13,762 nt of DNA from Pseudomonadota bacterium (GTDB lineage: Bacteria > Pseudomonadota > Alphaproteobacteria > Rhizobiales > Devosiaceae): contig JAEZKB010000140.1 in NCBI GenBank assembly GCA_023415605.1, positions 1 to 13,762 of the forward strand. The letters run 5' to 3'. The notes under the pieces are model-generated. The model was not told the DNA's origin. It ran no database searches and was given only the letters and a program-made list of their open reading frames with translations. Position 1 is the first letter of the stretch. Every line of letters begins with the position of its first letter. Positions 13,234 to 13,762 of the stretch are shown here, one piece after another. The position numbers and the translations under genes are program-made.

Positions 13234-13601
13234 CTCCCCTAGTCTCGCCTCCCCATCGGGGTTGTCCTTTCCCGCTTGCAAGCCGCTGTGCGCATTGCAG
13301 AAAACAGTGCTTGTCCCCGCGCCTTCCGCCTCCCCTAGAATGTGTCCCATCAACCCCACGCGACGGGAAGCGCGACGAACGTTTGTGGGGAGACTGCCGG
13401 GAGGGGGAAGAGGGTCGCCTCAAGCCCCTGGGCCAAGCGCACGGAGTCGAAATGGGAGGGCCACCCCTCCTCTCCCGACGCGCGGGACAATGCCAGAAAC
13501 CCCGGTACCCGGAGGCGGATACCGTCTCACTAAACAAATACCGAGGCGGCTTCCGCCTCCGGGCCCGTCACGCTCTTTGACATCCCCGGAAGCCATTGGC
13601 T
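13234..13601. other. Intergenic region with strong secondary structure, no convincing gene
   Basis: Short overlapping ORFs occur in several frames, but none has a ribosome binding site plus a recognisable product. A CCCC-ATC-GGGG hairpin (13251-13261) just past the PAS gene may be a weak terminator. A poor promoter-like pair, TTGTCC (13311) and TAGAAT (13336) with a 19-bp spacer, precedes several stems: CCCCAC/GTGGGG (13354-13390), a 10-bp stem pairing 13398-13407 with 13468-13477, and a perfect 11-bp stem CCCGGAGGCGG/CCGCCTCCGGG (13508-13563). A structured non-coding RNA or a long leader for a gene beyond the window are both possible. I could not match it to RNase P RNA, tmRNA, SRP RNA or a common riboswitch. 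Confidence 0.35.
13508..13563. repeat. Alternative hairpins sharing one 3' arm
   Basis: CCCGGAGGCGG (13508-13518) is the perfect inverse of CCGCCTCCGGG (13553-13563). A second copy, GAGGCGG (13543-13549), also pairs perfectly with CCGCCTC (13553-13559) across a CTT loop. The two pairings compete for the same 3' arm. No T-run follows. Confidence 0.5.
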
Positions 13602-13752
13602 GGCCGGTGCATCCGTGCGCCTTGGAGAGAACGCGAGCCCCTCTCTTGCTCGGCTAAGGACTTAGCAAACGCTAAGTCCAAGGCCTCGCATTCTCCCCCG
13701 CAAGGGGGAGGGAGACCCGACTGCGCGGTTGGCGCGTGCTGATGCACCGGCC
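13602..13752. repeat. Palindromic intergenic element with 12-bp inverted ends and internal hairpins
   Basis: GGCCGGTGCATC (13602-13613) is the exact inverse of GATGCACCGGCC (13741-13752), making a ~151-bp element. Inside are a perfect 9-bp hairpin GGACTTAGC-AAAC-GCTAAGTCC (13658-13679) and a 7-bp hairpin CTCCCCC-GCAA-GGGGGAG (13693-13710) with a GNRA tetraloop. GAGAG/CTCTC pairing (13625-13645) adds a third arm. The overall shape is a closing stem with several arms. It may be a multicopy non-autonomous repeat or a structured RNA. A 63-residue minus-strand reading frame here is an artefact of the repeat. Confidence 0.55.
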
Positions 13753-13762
13753 GGGCCATGTC

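Noticed and set aside
13262..13657. Plus-strand open frame of 131 aa downstream of the PAS gene
   Set aside because: Pro/Arg-rich translation, no ribosome binding site, and it runs through the palindromic structures. Overlapping frames of similar length exist on both strands.
13568..13759. Minus-strand open frame of 63 aa containing PPPCGGECE
   Set aside because: Lies inside the palindromic element. This type of peptide is a common artefact of alphaproteobacterial intergenic repeats.

Overview
The window looks like a chromosomal segment of a high-GC alphaproteobacterium, probably Hyphomicrobiales and perhaps Devosia-like. This is inferred from a Ros/MucR regulator, a NasT/NasS pair, a Tat-exported NrtA-type nitrate-binding protein, the fused NasA-[2Fe-2S] architecture and the style of the intergenic palindromes. 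Genus-level placement is a guess. There is no sign of an insertion sequence, phage, CRISPR array, tRNA or rRNA.

Layout. (1) Positions 1-2223, minus strand: a large SARP/BTAD-type regulator (winged helix, BTAD, TolB-like region, TPRs), followed 22 bp downstream by a 67-residue protein of unknown function with a strong ribosome binding site, then a probable terminator at the window edge. (2) 2224-2443: a divergent intergenic region with three copies of an 11-bp direct repeat, two of them in tandem, which resembles a SARP operator. (3) 2444-2899, plus strand: a MucR/Ros-family zinc-finger regulator with a strong intrinsic terminator. (4) 3024-12248, plus strand: an assimilatory nitrate cluster, nasT-nasS, then nrtA-nrtB-nrtC-type transporter genes, a stand-alone NAD(P)H/FAD reductase and nasA. 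(5) 12343-13233: a PAS-PAS protein without an output domain. (6) 13234-13762: no convincing gene, but strongly palindromic sequence.

How it works together. NasS is a cytoplasmic, signal-less relative of NrtA and should hold NasT, an ANTAR RNA-binding antiterminator, inactive until nitrate or nitrite binds. Between nasS and nrtA lie a good -24/-12 (sigma-54) promoter and, about 25 nt past its predicted start, a hairpin with an AAGGAT hexaloop. A second AAGGCT hexaloop follows, whose loop and 3' arm are also the 5' arm of an intrinsic terminator. This fits a NasT antitermination leader, so the operon would read nitrogen limitation through sigma-54 and nitrate supply through NasS/NasT. The ABC transporter imports nitrate. 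The FAD protein passes NAD(P)H electrons to the C-terminal [2Fe-2S] domain of NasA, which reduces nitrate to nitrite. No nitrite reductase is present in the window, so nitrite must be handled elsewhere in the genome.
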